DNA of 64,000 bases from Eubacterium coprostanoligenes (GTDB taxonomy: Bacteria; Bacillota; Clostridia; Oscillospirales; Acutalibacteraceae), in NCBI RefSeq assembly GCF_900167205.1, contig NZ_FUWW01000003.1, forward strand, positions 1 through 64,000, given 5' to 3'. Position numbers and translations under genes: made by a program. Shown here piece after piece: positions 34,822-44,500 of this stretch; position 1 is the first letter of the stretch; each line of letters opens with the position of its first letter. The notes below the pieces were generated by a model, which was given only the letters and a program-made list of their open reading frames with translations, was not told where the DNA came from and did no database searches.

Positions 34822-35839
34822 TACAATCTATCGCTTGGTAGCTCCAAGACGATTTGAAATTGCATTTGAGGACATCAATATGTTTGGCGAAAATGCAATT
34901 GTAAGACCTACAAATCTTTCTATCTGCAATGCCGATATGAGATATTACCTCGGCACCCGTGACGCAAAGGTGCTTGCAGAAAAGCTCCCTATGGCACTCA
35001 TCCACGAGGGTATCGGAGAGGTGCTCCACGACCCGTCGGGCAAGTTCCAAACGGGCGACCTTGTTGTTATGGTGCCTAACTGCCCTACCGAAAAGGACGA
35101 CTATATTGCAGAAAACTACTTGCGTTCTTCAAAATTCTGCGGTTCTTCTATGGACGGCTTTTTGCAGGAATTTGTTGAGATTTCTCCAAACAGACTTGTA
35201 AAACTTCCGCAGGACATTGACAGAAATGTTGCGGCTTTTACCGAAATTATTTCTGTATCCGTGCACGCAATCACCCGATTTGACAAAATTGCTCACGCAC
35301 GCAGAGATGTCATCGGTGTTTGGGGTGACGGCAACCTCGGCTACATCACTTCATTGTTCTTGAAGTATATGTTCCCTAAATCAAAAATTGCTGTTTTCGG
35401 CACAAACAGAGAAAAACTCAACGACTTCACCTTTGCAGATGAAACACATCTTGTAAACGAAGTGCCTGACGGCTTCACAATGGATCACGCATTTGAATGT
35501 GTGGGCGGAAACGGCAGTCCTATCGCAATTGAGCAAATTATCGGACTCATCAAGCCTGAATCAACTCTTTCTATTTTGGGCGTCAGCGAATATCCTGTGC
35601 CTATCAACACAAGAATGATTCTTGAAAAAGGCATCCGTATGTTCGGCACATCAAGAAGCGGTGTTGCCGACTTCCAAAAAACAGTTGATATGTATGTTGA
35701 ACACCCTGAAATCATTGACTATCTCGGCAATCTTGTAAGCAGTGTAAATGTTGTGAGAACAACGACCGACATCAAGAATGCTTTTGAAAAAGACACTCAA
35801 AAATCATTCGGCAAAACCATTATGAAATGGGAAGAATAG
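34814..35839 (+). CDS. tarJ: Ribulose-5-phosphate reductase, TarJ-like
   Basis: A 341-residue zinc-type MDR dehydrogenase that in teichoic acid synthesis reduces ribulose-5-phosphate to ribitol-5-phosphate with NADPH. Features are the N-terminal INTIYRLVAPRRFEI, typical of TarJ, the metal site region LIHEGIGEVL and SKFCGSSMDGFLQE, and the Rossmann GVWGDGNLGY. The start ATG 34814 overlaps the tarI stop, so the two are translationally coupled, matching the TarIJ complex known in Staphylococcus. Wall polymers containing ribitol-phosphate follow from this by inference. Confidence 0.9.
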   Translation: MINTIYRLVAPRRFEIAFEDINMFGENAIVRPTNLSICNADMRYYLGTRDAKVLAEKLPMALIHEGIGEVLHDPSGKFQTGDLVVMVPNCPTEKDDYIAENYLRSSKFCGSSMDGFLQEFVEISPNRLVKLPQDIDRNVAAFTEIISVSVHAITRFDKIAHARRDVIGVWGDGNLGYITSLFLKYMFPKSKIAVFGTNREKLNDFTFADETHLVNEVPDGFTMDHAFECVGGNGSPIAIEQIIGLIKPESTLSILGVSEYPVPINTRMILEKGIRMFGTSRSGVADFQKTVDMYVEHPEIIDYLGNLVSSVNVVRTTTDIKNAFEKDTQKSFGKTIMKWEE

Positions 35840-35986
35840 TGTGAAAAATCACACTATTCCGATTGTATGCCCTCAAAATTTGCCGATGGCATAATTTTGA
35901 GATGGCAAAATTTCCATTATACGCCTTCTCCGGCTACAGCAATGGCGTATGTGATTTTTAATGAACTATTTGTAGCCGGAAAGGCT
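35834..35986 (+). promoter_or_regulatory. Structured leader with candidate pseudoknot before the acyltransferase gene
   Basis: A series of stems fills the gap after tarJ: GAATAGTGTG/CACACTATTC (no T-tail), CTCAAAATT/AATTTTGAG (35872-35901), and ATACGCC/GGCGTAT (35919-35925 with 35944-35950). The last has CCGGCTAC in its loop, which pairs with GTAGCCGG (35972-35979) next to AAAGG and ATG 35987. The 3' segment is shared with the kinase leader at 10 kb, with compensating base changes. Likely an RNA control element; class unknown. Confidence 0.55.
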
Positions 35987-37066
35987 ATGGAAATTAATAT
36001 GATATTTTTTGTACTCGTTCTTTTGCTGTTGATTTTCAACAAGATGGAAATAAGCAAGCCGGGCGAATTCAACAAAGATTATATTTCGCCCGACGGCACG
36101 CTGGCAATCAAGGGAATATTTGTTGCACTCATTTTGTTGAGCCACGGCAAGGGATATATTGAACTCGGCGGAATTTATGACGAACCGTATATTGCAATGC
36201 AAAACCATCTCAACCAAATGGTGGTGGCAATGTTTTTGTTCTACTCGGGATTCGGAATGATGGAAAGCATAAAGAAAAAGCAATTTGCCTATGTCCAATC
36301 CGTTGCAACAAAAAGGTTTCCGAACCTGCTGTTGAACTACGATTTGGCGGTTCTGCTGTTCTTTGTGCTCGGATATATAATCGACCGTCCGTACACAGCC
36401 AAACAACTTCTTATTGCATTGACCGCTTGGGAAGGAATAGGCAATTCGAGTTGGTACATTTTTGCAATACTCGTGATGTACATCGCTGTTATGATTGCGT
36501 TTTTGCCAAAGAAATTCAATCAAAGCAAAGCACTCGAAATTGTGTCTATTGTCGTTTTGACGGCACTCAGCATTGCTGTTGTGTGGGGATTGAAGAAAGT
36601 CGGAAGACCCGGTTTTTGCTACAATACAATCATCCTTTTCCCACTCGGATTTTGGTACAGCTACTTCAAGAACACAATTGAAAAGCTGTTGATGAAAAAC
36701 GACATCATCTATTCGTGCACATTGGCTGTTGTTGTGATTGCATACATCCTTGCATTTATGCACAGATGGGACAGATTACTGATTTTTGAAATTTGGGCAA
36801 TGCTTTTCTGCGCACTTATGATATTGCTGACTATGAAAATATCTTTGCAAAATGAGGTTCTCAAGTTCCTCGGCAAGCATATTTTCAGCATCTATATTCT
36901 TCAAAGAATACCGATGATATTCCTTGACCACTACGGTGTGTCGGATAGACATAAATACATCTTCCTCATTGCTTCGTTTGCGCTAACCATAGCAATGGCA
37001 GTTGTCTTTGACTTCGTGACAGGCAAAATATCAAGTGCCATATGGAAAAAGAAGAAATTAAACTAA
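35987..37066 (+). CDS. Acyltransferase-3-like membrane protein
   Basis: About 359 residues with roughly ten hydrophobic helices in the arrangement of the OatA/AT3 acyltransferase family: TLAIKGIFVALILLSH with the helix-2 His, LFYSGFGMMESI, and SSWYIFAILVMYI. Such proteins O-acylate surface polymers or sugars. Its place after tarIJ suggests it modifies the wall polymer. Starts at 35987 and 35999 are both possible; the second has better spacing only if the upstream structure is ignored. An in-frame extension to 35867 would read through the structured leader and is rejected. Confidence 0.75.
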   Translation: MEINMIFFVLVLLLLIFNKMEISKPGEFNKDYISPDGTLAIKGIFVALILLSHGKGYIELGGIYDEPYIAMQNHLNQMVVAMFLFYSGFGMMESIKKKQFAYVQSVATKRFPNLLLNYDLAVLLFFVLGYIIDRPYTAKQLLIALTAWEGIGNSSWYIFAILVMYIAVMIAFLPKKFNQSKALEIVSIVVLTALSIAVVWGLKKVGRPGFCYNTIILFPLGFWYSYFKNTIEKLLMKNDIIYSCTLAVVVIAYILAFMHRWDRLLIFEIWAMLFCALMILLTMKISLQNEVLKFLGKHIFSIYILQRIPMIFLDHYGVSDRHKYIFLIASFALTIAMAVVFDFVTGKISSAIWKKKKLN

Positions 37067-37077
37067 TAAACAATATA

Positions 37078-37110
37078 GCAAAAAGAGACGATTTACATCG
37101 CCTCTTTTCT
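37078..37110. terminator. Bidirectional terminator
   Basis: AAAAGAGACGAT and ATCGCCTCTTTT arms, with A-run and T-run on either side, between the convergent acyltransferase and sensor kinase genes. Confidence 0.85.
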
Positions 37111-37114
37111 ATAT

Positions 37115-39514
37115 TTATTTCCCTTGTTGTCTTGGCAAAACAACCTTGACCTTGAACAAGTCGCCGTCAATGTGGATTTCCATTCTGCCGTGCATTGCCC
37201 GGCAGAGGTTGTCTGCAATCGAGAGTCCCAAACCATTACCCTCCTCGTTGCGTGACTTATCACCACGAACAAAGCGTTCTTTCAGTTCATCCGCCGAAAT
37301 GTCAAGCGGTTGAGCCGAAACATTTTTGATTTCAAACACGGCGGTGTTGTTCTGCTCGTAAACATCCGCATAAACTCTTGAGCCTTTTGCAGAATATTTG
37401 CGTGCATTTGACAACAAGTTTTCAATAACTCTGTATGTCTTTTGACCGTCTGCTATTGCCGAAAGGCTCTTTTTGTCGCCCTTGAAGATGAGTTCAAGTC
37501 CGTTGTCGGCAAATTCCTGCTGATGTTCAACGACTGCCTGGGTTGCAAGCTCTCCCAAATCAAGCTGTACCAAATTGAGCTTTACCACTCCGCTGGTAAT
37601 CTTTGACGCTTCCACAAGGTCGTCAATAAGTCGCTTCAGCCTGCCACCCTTTTCGTCAAGAACACCGATGTATTCTTGCGCTTTTTCGTCTTTAATATCG
37701 CAGTGCTTCAAGAGGTCAACATAAGTGATAATTGATGTGAGCGGTGTTTTCAAATCGTGCGAAACATTTGTGATAAGTTCGCTTCTCATTCGCTCATCCC
37801 GAACAGCCTTGTCAACCGCACGGTTAAGTTCCTCGGCTGTGTATTTTTGTGCATCCACAAGCATCTTTAGGCTTTGCGGAAGTTTTTGGTAGTTAACTCT
37901 CGGCGGTCGTCTTTCGTTAAACGCCTTGATGATTTCGTCAAGGTCCATAACATATTTTACAATAAAGACAAGGCTTGCCACATTCATCCCAAACCAAACA
38001 AGGCAAAGGAGCCATCTCACTCCGCCCTCATCACAAAACCACACAAAGAACATCAACAGCAAATTGACAACACCGTAGCCGATGAGATATGCCATTAGTT
38101 GCTTTTTAAATACATCAGGACGGTATTTTAAGAACGCAATGCCTTTCTTTGCAGGCTTTGCAACAACCGTCTTAAAGAGCCATACAAGGCACTTTATCAG
38201 CATATAAACAAGTGTGTTTTTGAAAAATCCGCTGTGAGCCTTTACCTGTCTTGCCACCGATGTGAGCCACTCGCTCATAACAAGGAAAATTGCAAAAGCA
38301 AGAGCACAAACAAGAGGCATGAACATATTTGAGTTTATAACAACGGCAACCATATCCGCTAAAGTGCTGTAAATATCCGCTTCGGAAAACAGGCTTCTAG
38401 CATAAAAATAAAGTGAATTAACCAACAGGAAAAATCCGCCTGTAACAAGTCCGCCGCTTACAAGAAAATGCAAATCGTTTGGCACTTTGTCGATTTTGAA
38501 AGTTTTGTATTCACTGCCTTTTCTGCCTGCAAGCACGCAGTTCCAAACAAGGAGCAACAGCAAAAGTATGATGCAGGCAACGCTCACGGCAAAGTTTTTC
38601 ATCGGATTATGATTGACTTTGTCAAAATTTTCCTGAATTTCGGAATAGTAATCATCCTTTGCCTTGCTCATATCAATTTGAAAATAAGCCTGCTTTGTGT
38701 TATTGGTGTAGAAATCATCATAATTGCAAAGCGAATAAAACCTGTTTCTGCCCAAATTGTCCTCGCCGAGCCAAAAGCCTTTATCTGCCGTTGCATTCTT
38801 TTTGAATGCGTTTACATCATCAACATTTGTGTAAACGATACCGTCTTTTGACTCAATGTAAAATTGCAAAGCATCCGAAACTTCGGTTTGAGTGAGATAA
38901 GGTCCGAGATTTTTGGTTACTTCGTTATCAAACTTTTTTTCAAGGTATTTTTGTGCCTGTTCGCTTGAATATGAGAACGGAACAGAACATGTAAACCACA
39001 AATATCTTCCTGCTGAAAGTTCTCCGGAGTATTGCTTTTCAAAGTAGAAAACATCATTTCCGAACTCATCATATTCATGTTGAATGTTATACAGCGATAA
39101 TGCGTCGTCATAATCAACATCACTTTCATCATCTTCGTCATAATATTCATCATTATACGACTTTTGTAACGCTTGACTGTTTGCATCATAAAAGCTTTTT
39201 GATTCAAGGTATTTTGAAAGCATACCGTCAATGAATTCTGTTTTCTTTTTTTCAACCTGCTTTTGCATATAGTTTCGATTTGACCAAGCAAGCACAGAAT
39301 TAACATCTGTTTTAAAATCATTTTCAAATCCGTTTGTATCATAAACAGTGAGGTCATTGCGTAGGCAATCGTCAATGCCAAATATATATGCCGATTTGAC
39401 AACTTCAATTCCGTTGAGCATACCCACAACGATAAAAATCAACGCAAGCAAAAACGAAATGACTCTTGATGCCTTTTGAATTTTAATATTTTTCAATTTT
39501 GTATCCAAGTCCAT
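37115..39514 (-). CDS. Membrane sensor histidine kinase
   Basis: A 799-residue sensor. One helix at about 18-38, then a ~290-residue extracytoplasmic region, then about six helices from roughly 330 to 540, then the cytoplasmic kinase. The phosphoacceptor is His586 in SHDLKTPLTS. The N box is ENLLSNARKYS near 700 and the G box GNGLGLSIA near 760. It overlaps the upstream response-regulator gene by 32 bases, so they are coupled. The large outer domain and extra helices are unlike simple two-helix sensors. The neighbouring wall-polymer genes suggest an envelope signal; that is inference. Confidence 0.92.
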   Translation of the reverse strand: MDLDTKLKNIKIQKASRVISFLLALIFIVVGMLNGIEVVKSAYIFGIDDCLRNDLTVYDTNGFENDFKTDVNSVLAWSNRNYMQKQVEKKKTEFIDGMLSKYLESKSFYDANSQALQKSYNDEYYDEDDESDVDYDDALSLYNIQHEYDEFGNDVFYFEKQYSGELSAGRYLWFTCSVPFSYSSEQAQKYLEKKFDNEVTKNLGPYLTQTEVSDALQFYIESKDGIVYTNVDDVNAFKKNATADKGFWLGEDNLGRNRFYSLCNYDDFYTNNTKQAYFQIDMSKAKDDYYSEIQENFDKVNHNPMKNFAVSVACIILLLLLLVWNCVLAGRKGSEYKTFKIDKVPNDLHFLVSGGLVTGGFFLLVNSLYFYARSLFSEADIYSTLADMVAVVINSNMFMPLVCALAFAIFLVMSEWLTSVARQVKAHSGFFKNTLVYMLIKCLVWLFKTVVAKPAKKGIAFLKYRPDVFKKQLMAYLIGYGVVNLLLMFFVWFCDEGGVRWLLCLVWFGMNVASLVFIVKYVMDLDEIIKAFNERRPPRVNYQKLPQSLKMLVDAQKYTAEELNRAVDKAVRDERMRSELITNVSHDLKTPLTSIITYVDLLKHCDIKDEKAQEYIGVLDEKGGRLKRLIDDLVEASKITSGVVKLNLVQLDLGELATQAVVEHQQEFADNGLELIFKGDKKSLSAIADGQKTYRVIENLLSNARKYSAKGSRVYADVYEQNNTAVFEIKNVSAQPLDISADELKERFVRGDKSRNEEGNGLGLSIADNLCRAMHGRMEIHIDGDLFKVKVVLPRQQGK

Positions 39515-40172
39515 ACACCACCTTTAGATATTTAGGGTCTTTGGGGTTAATTTCGATTTTTTCTCGGATATTTCGTATATGTACGGTTACGGTTTTTTCA
39601 ATGCCGAACGAAGCCTCGTTCCACACAGCCTCATAAATCTGTGAAGAAGAAAGAACAACATTCATATTCTGCATAAGATATTCAAGAATTCTGTATTCAC
39701 GGGCTGTGAGGTGAACCTCCTCGCCGTCAACGGTTACACGCTTTGACTTTGTGTCGAGCACAAGACCGCCCGTGATGAGCTGACTGTCGGTTTTCACCAT
39801 TGAACCGAGAGTTGAATAGCGTCTGATTTGGCTTTTCACCCTCGCCACAAGCTCAAGAGGATTGAACGGCTTTGTAACATAATCATCGGCACCGAATGAA
39901 AGTCCCGTGATTTTGTCCGTGTCCTCGCTCTTGGCAGAAAGAAGAATAATCGGAAAATTCTTGTTTTCTCTGATTTTGAGCATAGCGTTCAAGCCGTCAA
40001 TCTTGGGCATCATAATATCAAGGATGAGGCAGTGCACTTCGTTATTTTCCGCAACCTTGATACATTCCTCGCCGTCAGAAGCGGTGAGAACATTGTAGCC
40101 CTCGTTTTCAAGATAAATCTTAATTGAATTTTGAATTGCGATGTCGTCATCGCATACTAAAACCGTGTACAT
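39483..40172 (-). CDS. OmpR/PhoB-family response regulator
   Basis: A 229-residue DNA-binding regulator. The receiver domain has the acidic pair DDD at 8-10, phosphoacceptor Asp52 in LILDIMMPKIDG and the conserved Lys in YVTKPFNPLEL. A winged-helix domain follows (VHLTAREYRILEYLMQN, then VTVHIRNIREKI and VYGLGYKIE). It forms an operon with the overlapping histidine kinase, its cognate partner. Confidence 0.95.
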   Translation of the reverse strand: MYTVLVCDDDIAIQNSIKIYLENEGYNVLTASDGEECIKVAENNEVHCLILDIMMPKIDGLNAMLKIRENKNFPIILLSAKSEDTDKITGLSFGADDYVTKPFNPLELVARVKSQIRRYSTLGSMVKTDSQLITGGLVLDTKSKRVTVDGEEVHLTAREYRILEYLMQNMNVVLSSSQIYEAVWNEASFGIEKTVTVHIRNIREKIEINPKDPKYLKVVYGLGYKIEKY

Positions 40173-40257
40173 ATATTTCCCCTCCGGTGATTGTATTAAA
40201 CCATACCGAATTTAATAATTGAACAAGAAAAAGTAAAGAACTGTCAAAGAATAAAAT

Positions 40258-41601
40258 TTACTTTTTTGATTTGATGTAGTGATACTTTTTGTTTTGAGTG
40301 AAAATGAACACTGCCGACATCACGAGTGCAAAAGCCTCTGCAACCGTGATTGAGAGCCAAATTGCCTGCTTGCCAAACAACAGTGGCAAAGCAAAAATAC
40401 AAACGATTTGGAACAAAAGTGTTCTCAAAAACGATATAATCGCACTGACAAGTCCGTTGTTGAGTGCCGTGAAAAATGCCGAAGCGTAAATGTTATATCC
40501 GACAATCAAGTACGAAGTTGCAAACAGTCTGAACGCCATAACCGTAAGGTCAAACAATCCCTTATCGTAGCCGACATAAATGCTTGCAATAGGTCCTGCA
40601 AGGAACACAGAAGCAACTGTGATTATGCCCGAAAAAACGAACAGGGTCAAAAGGCTTTTTCTGAATATATTTTGAAGTTCCTTATAGTTCTTTGCGCCGT
40701 AATTGTAGCCGACAATCGGTGACGAGCCAATAGAATAGCCGATGAACACCGATGTGAACAGAAAGTTGATATACATAATTGTGCCGTATGCAGCAACGCC
40801 GTCCTCGCCGTAATACTTCATAAGTTGAAGATTGTACATCATATTCACAAGGTTGACGGATACATTTGTCATAAGTTCCGATGAGCCGTTACCGCAAGTT
40901 TTGAGTAGTGCCCTACCGTCAAACTTTGTTTTGCAAAGACGGAGCGAACTTGAATTTTTGCTGAAGAAATAAATGAGCGGAGCAAAACCGCCGATGCTCT
41001 CACCCGTTACGGTTGCGACTGCTGCGCCGACAAGTCCCCATTTGAAAATGCCGACAAACAAAAAGTCCAAAATAATATTTGTAACCCCTGCAATAATTGT
41101 TATTGCAAGTCCGATTTGTGGCTTGCCTGCGGTGACCATAAAACTTTGGAACATAACCTGAAGCATAAACGGAATGGAGCTGATCGAGATAATTCTACCG
41201 TACAAAATGCAATATTCAATCATATTTTCGTCTGCACCGAGAACTTTTGCGATTTGCGGCATAAAGATTTCTGCAAGAACAAAAATAACAGAACCGAAAA
41301 TAAGAGTTATATAAACAAGCATAGAAAAGACTTCGTTTGCCTTTTTCTCTTTACCCTCGCCGAGCAATTTGGACACAATGGCATTACCGCCTGTGCCGAA
41401 CATAAAGCCTATTACGCCCATCATTAATAAAAACGGCATAACAAGATTAACGGCGGCAAACTGCGTTTTGCCCGCATAGTTTGACACAAAGTAGCCGTCA
41501 ACAACATTGTAAATGCTTGAAAATATCATCATAACGATTGACGGAATTGTAAATTGTATCAACTTCTTAAAATTAAAATGGTCTGATATTTGAACTTTCA
41601 T
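40258..41601 (-). CDS. MATE-family efflux transporter
   Basis: A 447-residue membrane protein with 12 predicted helices. MATE features include FTIPSIVMMIFSSIYNVVDGYFV in the first helix and GTGGNAIVSKLLGEGKEKKA after helix two, with the corresponding second-half repeat QNIFRKSLL. It exports cationic drugs or metabolites with Na+ or H+. It sits on the same strand 85 bases upstream of the response regulator gene. That could allow readthrough, but no functional link is shown. Confidence 0.93.
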   Translation of the reverse strand: MKVQISDHFNFKKLIQFTIPSIVMMIFSSIYNVVDGYFVSNYAGKTQFAAVNLVMPFLLMMGVIGFMFGTGGNAIVSKLLGEGKEKKANEVFSMLVYITLIFGSVIFVLAEIFMPQIAKVLGADENMIEYCILYGRIISISSIPFMLQVMFQSFMVTAGKPQIGLAITIIAGVTNIILDFLFVGIFKWGLVGAAVATVTGESIGGFAPLIYFFSKNSSSLRLCKTKFDGRALLKTCGNGSSELMTNVSVNLVNMMYNLQLMKYYGEDGVAAYGTIMYINFLFTSVFIGYSIGSSPIVGYNYGAKNYKELQNIFRKSLLTLFVFSGIITVASVFLAGPIASIYVGYDKGLFDLTVMAFRLFATSYLIVGYNIYASAFFTALNNGLVSAIISFLRTLLFQIVCIFALPLLFGKQAIWLSITVAEAFALVMSAVFIFTQNKKYHYIKSKK

Positions 41602-41681
41602 TTTCCCTCTCCGAATCTATTTTACTCAATGACTATACCATATATATGTAGATTTGACAACCGTGAATGTAAAAACCGCAA

Positions 41682-41720
41682 AAAACAAAAAATCACCCGT
41701 AGCATTTCTACCACGGGTGC
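41682..41720 (-). terminator. Intrinsic terminator of the SPFH operon
   Basis: CACCCGTAG and CTACCACGGGTG-type arms, with a long T-run on the minus strand. Confidence 0.88.
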
Positions 41721-41731
41721 AATAAATTACT

Positions 41732-42652
41732 TTACTTTGTTGCTTCAACAATGCCCTCTGCAAGTCCGGCAATAGATTGAATTTCCGACGGGATAATAAT
41801 CTTTGTTGCCTGACCGTCAGCAGCTTTTGCAAACGCTTCAAGTGCTTTAAGTTTCAGCACAGCCTCATTGGCATTAGCCTCGTTGAGTAGCTTGATTGCC
41901 TCTGCGCTTGCCTGTTGAACAGTTGCAATAGCCTGTGCCTCACCCTCTGCTTCTCTGATTTTTGCTTCCTTGACAGCCTCTGCACGAAGAATAGCCGACT
42001 GCTTTTCTGCCTCTGCTTCAAGGATTTTTGACTCTTTATGACCTTCTGCCACAAGAATTCTTGATTGCTTTTCACCCTCTGCACGGAGAATTGCCTCACG
42101 GCGTTCACGCTCTGCCTTCATCTGCTTTTCCATAGCGTCCTGAATTTCACGAGGAGGGATAATGTTTTTAAGTTCAACTCTGTTAACCTTGATGCCCCAC
42201 GGGTCGGTTGCTTCATCAAGAATTACACGAATTTTTGCATTGATTGTGTCACGGGATGTGAGGGTTGAGTCGAGTTCAAGCTCACCGATGATGTTACGGA
42301 GTGTTGTTGCCGACAGATTTTCAATAGCGGAAATCGGGCTTTCAACACCGTAGCAGTAAAGTTTTGGGTCGGTAATTTGATAGAACACAACCGTGTCAAT
42401 CTGCATAGTAACATTATCTTTTGTAATTACAGGCTGTGGTTTGAAGTCAACAACCTGCTCTTTAAGCGACACAACCTTTGCAATTCTGTCGATAAACGGA
42501 ACTTTCACATGAAGTCCTGTTTGCCAAGTTGTAAAGTAAGTGCCGAGTCTTTCAATAACATAAGCCTTTGATTGCGGAACAACTCTGATGTTTGCAAAAA
42601 CGAGAGCCAAAAGTGCAACAACGAGCACAACGATTACTACAAATAATTTCAT
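41732..42652 (-). CDS. SPFH/Band 7 (stomatin-like) protein
   Basis: A 306-residue membrane-microdomain scaffold. An N-terminal helix (3-20) is followed by the Band 7 domain (RVVPQSKAYVIERLGTY, VSLKEQVVDFKPQPVITKDN). A long Ala/Glu/Lys-rich coiled coil (about 170-255) with repeated AEGEKQS and AEAEKQS units follows, typical of oligomerising paraslipins. It lies 25 bases after an NfeD gene, the standard SPFH/NfeD operon pairing. Its role in membrane integrity is known for the family only. Confidence 0.94.
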   Translation of the reverse strand: MKLFVVIVVLVVALLALVFANIRVVPQSKAYVIERLGTYFTTWQTGLHVKVPFIDRIAKVVSLKEQVVDFKPQPVITKDNVTMQIDTVVFYQITDPKLYCYGVESPISAIENLSATTLRNIIGELELDSTLTSRDTINAKIRVILDEATDPWGIKVNRVELKNIIPPREIQDAMEKQMKAERERREAILRAEGEKQSRILVAEGHKESKILEAEAEKQSAILRAEAVKEAKIREAEGEAQAIATVQQASAEAIKLLNEANANEAVLKLKALEAFAKAADGQATKIIIPSEIQSIAGLAEGIVEATK

Positions 42653-42677
42653 AAATTTTCTCCTTTAAATAATTCTA

Positions 42678-43121
42678 TTATATGCTAATTTTTTTAACTA
42701 TTAATTTTACGCCGTCGATTTTTTCAACAGCAACAAGGCTGTTTGGCGGAAGAATTTTGTCATCACAACTTCGGGCAGTCCAAACCTTGCCGTCAATTTT
42801 CACCGTTCCGGTCTGTGCAATGTTGTTGATTTCCTCAACAACCACAGCAGTCTGCCCGATGACTCGGTCTGCATTTGTCGGCTGAACCTTTGTTTTCAGC
42901 TTTTTGCGAACAAGCGGTCTTGTCACCAAAAGTGCAAGCACGCTGACCGCAATACAGATAATAACTTGAAGGTAAATCGGAGCGCCCAAAAGAGCCGCCA
43001 CAAGACCTGCAACCGAGCCGATAACAAACCAAATCGACACAAGTTGAACAGTCACTGCCTCCAAAACACCGAAGCCAACTATTGCCACCGCCCAAATAAT
43101 ATACATCATTGAATCAGACAC
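42678..43121 (-). CDS. NfeD-family membrane protein
   Basis: About 147 residues. Three hydrophobic helices in the N-terminal 75 residues are followed by a soluble OB-fold (RVIGQTAVVVEEI, GTVKIDGKVWTA, VEKIDGVKLIVKKI), the short NfeD1b architecture without protease domain. The start is probably GTG 43121 because GGAGGTG lies 7 bases before it; the upstream ATG 43136 would place the ribosome site inside the gene. The OB domain is thought to dock with the SPFH partner encoded next. Confidence 0.88.
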   Translation of the reverse strand: MSDSMMYIIWAVAIVGFGVLEAVTVQLVSIWFVIGSVAGLVAALLGAPIYLQVIICIAVSVLALLVTRPLVRKKLKTKVQPTNADRVIGQTAVVVEEINNIAQTGTVKIDGKVWTARSCDDKILPPNSLVAVEKIDGVKLIVKKISI

Positions 43122-43320
43122 ATCTTTCACCTCCATAATAAATTACATATGCGCTGTTCCATATGTTGTGCACATTATACCATATTTTGCGGAATTTTTC
43201 AATATGTTGTGAATAGTATGAATGAGATTTACAATCTGTTCATAATCCGATACCACGGGAATAACACAAATATTTTTAACATACAACCTATTGTGGTTAA
43301 ATTTTGACACTTTACATATA

Positions 43321-43352
43321 AAAAAGAAGCCATCCAATACGGATGACTTCCT
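43321..43352 (-). terminator. Intrinsic terminator after rplL
   Basis: GAAGCCATCC and GGATGACTTC arms with a T-run on the minus strand. It ends the ribosomal operon here rather than letting it run into rpoB. Confidence 0.85.
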
Positions 43353-43379
43353 AAATTATGGATTAAGTTTAAACTAAAA

Positions 43380-43757
43380 TTACTTAAGTTCAACTGTTGC
43401 GCCTGCTGCTGTGAGAGCTTCCTTAAGAGCTTCAGCGTCAGCTGTTGGCATTGCTTCCTTAACTGTTGAAGGAGCGCCGTCAACGATTTCCTTAGCTTCC
43501 TTAAGGCCAAGACCTGTTGCTTCACGAACTGCCTTGATAACCTGAATCTTGTTTGCGCCTACTTCTGTAAGAACAACATCGAATTCTGACTTAGCTTCAG
43601 CTGCTGCTGCGCCACCTTCTGCCGGAGCTGCTGCTACTGCTACTGCTGCTGCAGTTACGCCGAATGTTTCCTCGATAGTTTCTTTAAGTTCTTTGAGTTC
43701 AAGAACTGTAAGTTCTGCGATTGAATCTACAATTGCTGTAATCTTTTCTGATGCCAT
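43380..43757 (-). CDS. rplL: 50S ribosomal protein L7/L12
   Basis: A 125-residue stalk protein that recruits translation GTPases. The N-terminal dimerisation helix pair ([19 protein letters not shown]), the Ala/Gly-rich hinge (about 35-52) and the C-terminal domain ([20 protein letters not shown]) are all present. It follows rplJ by 38 bases. Standard length. Confidence 0.98.
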   Translation of the reverse strand: MASEKITAIVDSIAELTVLELKELKETIEETFGVTAAAVAVAAAPAEGGAAAAEAKSEFDVVLTEVGANKIQVIKAVREATGLGLKEAKEIVDGAPSTVKEAMPTADAEALKEALTAAGATVELK

Positions 43758-43795
43758 GATTTTTCCTCCGATATAATTAGAATTAAATTTAGTAA

Positions 43796-44371
43796 TTATT
43801 CTGCCGGTGTTTCAGCCGGTGCTTCTGCCGGAGCTTCCTCTGCCGGAGCTTCCTCAGGAGCTGCTTCAACTGCTGATGCACCGCCCTTTTCTTCAAGTGC
43901 GTTAACTGCACGAGCGATACAAGCGATAGGTTCTACTACAACACTTGCGATAGTTGCAAGGAGAGTTTCTCTTGAAGGAAGCTTAGCAAGTGCTACAACT
44001 TCTTCGTTAGCGATGATTGCACCGTCGAGATAACCTGTCTTGATATTGAAGCTTTCATTTTCTTCTGCGTACTTGTTGAGAATACGAGCTGCTACTACAT
44101 AATCATCAACAGATGTTGCAACTGCTGTTGTACCTTCTACAACAGAATCCGCAATCTCAAGTCCAACTTCTTCAGCTGCACGCTTAAGGATAGAATTCTT
44201 AACTACTGTGTAAGTAACGCCTGCTTCACGAAGCTCTTTTCTGAGCTTTGTATCGTCTTCAACGTTGATACCCTTGTAGTCAACAACTACACCTGCGCAT
44301 GAACCCTTGATGCGTTCTGCAAGATCGGCAACTTGTTGCTTTTTCTTTTCAAGAACTACTGTACTTGGCAT
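43796..44371 (-). CDS. rplJ: 50S ribosomal protein L10
   Basis: A 191-residue stalk base protein that carries the L7/L12 dimers. Family motifs are [21 protein letters not shown] and [20 protein letters not shown]. The last 25 residues are an extra Ala/Pro/Glu tail with repeated APAE units beyond the usual ~165-175 residues. Preceded by an L10 leader, so expression is probably controlled by L10-L12 binding its own mRNA. Confidence 0.97.
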   Translation of the reverse strand: MPSTVVLEKKKQQVADLAERIKGSCAGVVVDYKGINVEDDTKLRKELREAGVTYTVVKNSILKRAAEEVGLEIADSVVEGTTAVATSVDDYVVAARILNKYAEENESFNIKTGYLDGAIIANEEVVALAKLPSRETLLATIASVVVEPIACIARAVNALEEKGGASAVEAAPEEAPAEEAPAEAPAETPAE

Positions 44372-44437
44372 TTTAGTTTACCTCCATAATTATTTTGCCG
44401 CACAAGCGGACTTTGGAGCTATCCAACAAATATAAAA

Positions 44438-44462
44438 GTGCATCCCCAAATCGAGGATGCAC
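44438..44462 (-). terminator. Attenuator-like hairpin in the rplJ leader
   Basis: GTGCATCC and GGATGCAC arms with TTTTATATTT after them on the minus strand, located between the L10 leader and rplJ. Confidence 0.65.
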
Positions 44463-44500
44463 GACATTACATAAATTTGCACGAAAGTGCTACATAATGC

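Noticed and set aside
35966-36763. A 265-codon open frame antisense to the acyltransferase gene
   Set aside because: His/Cys/Gln-rich composition and no ribosome site; shadow of the membrane protein.
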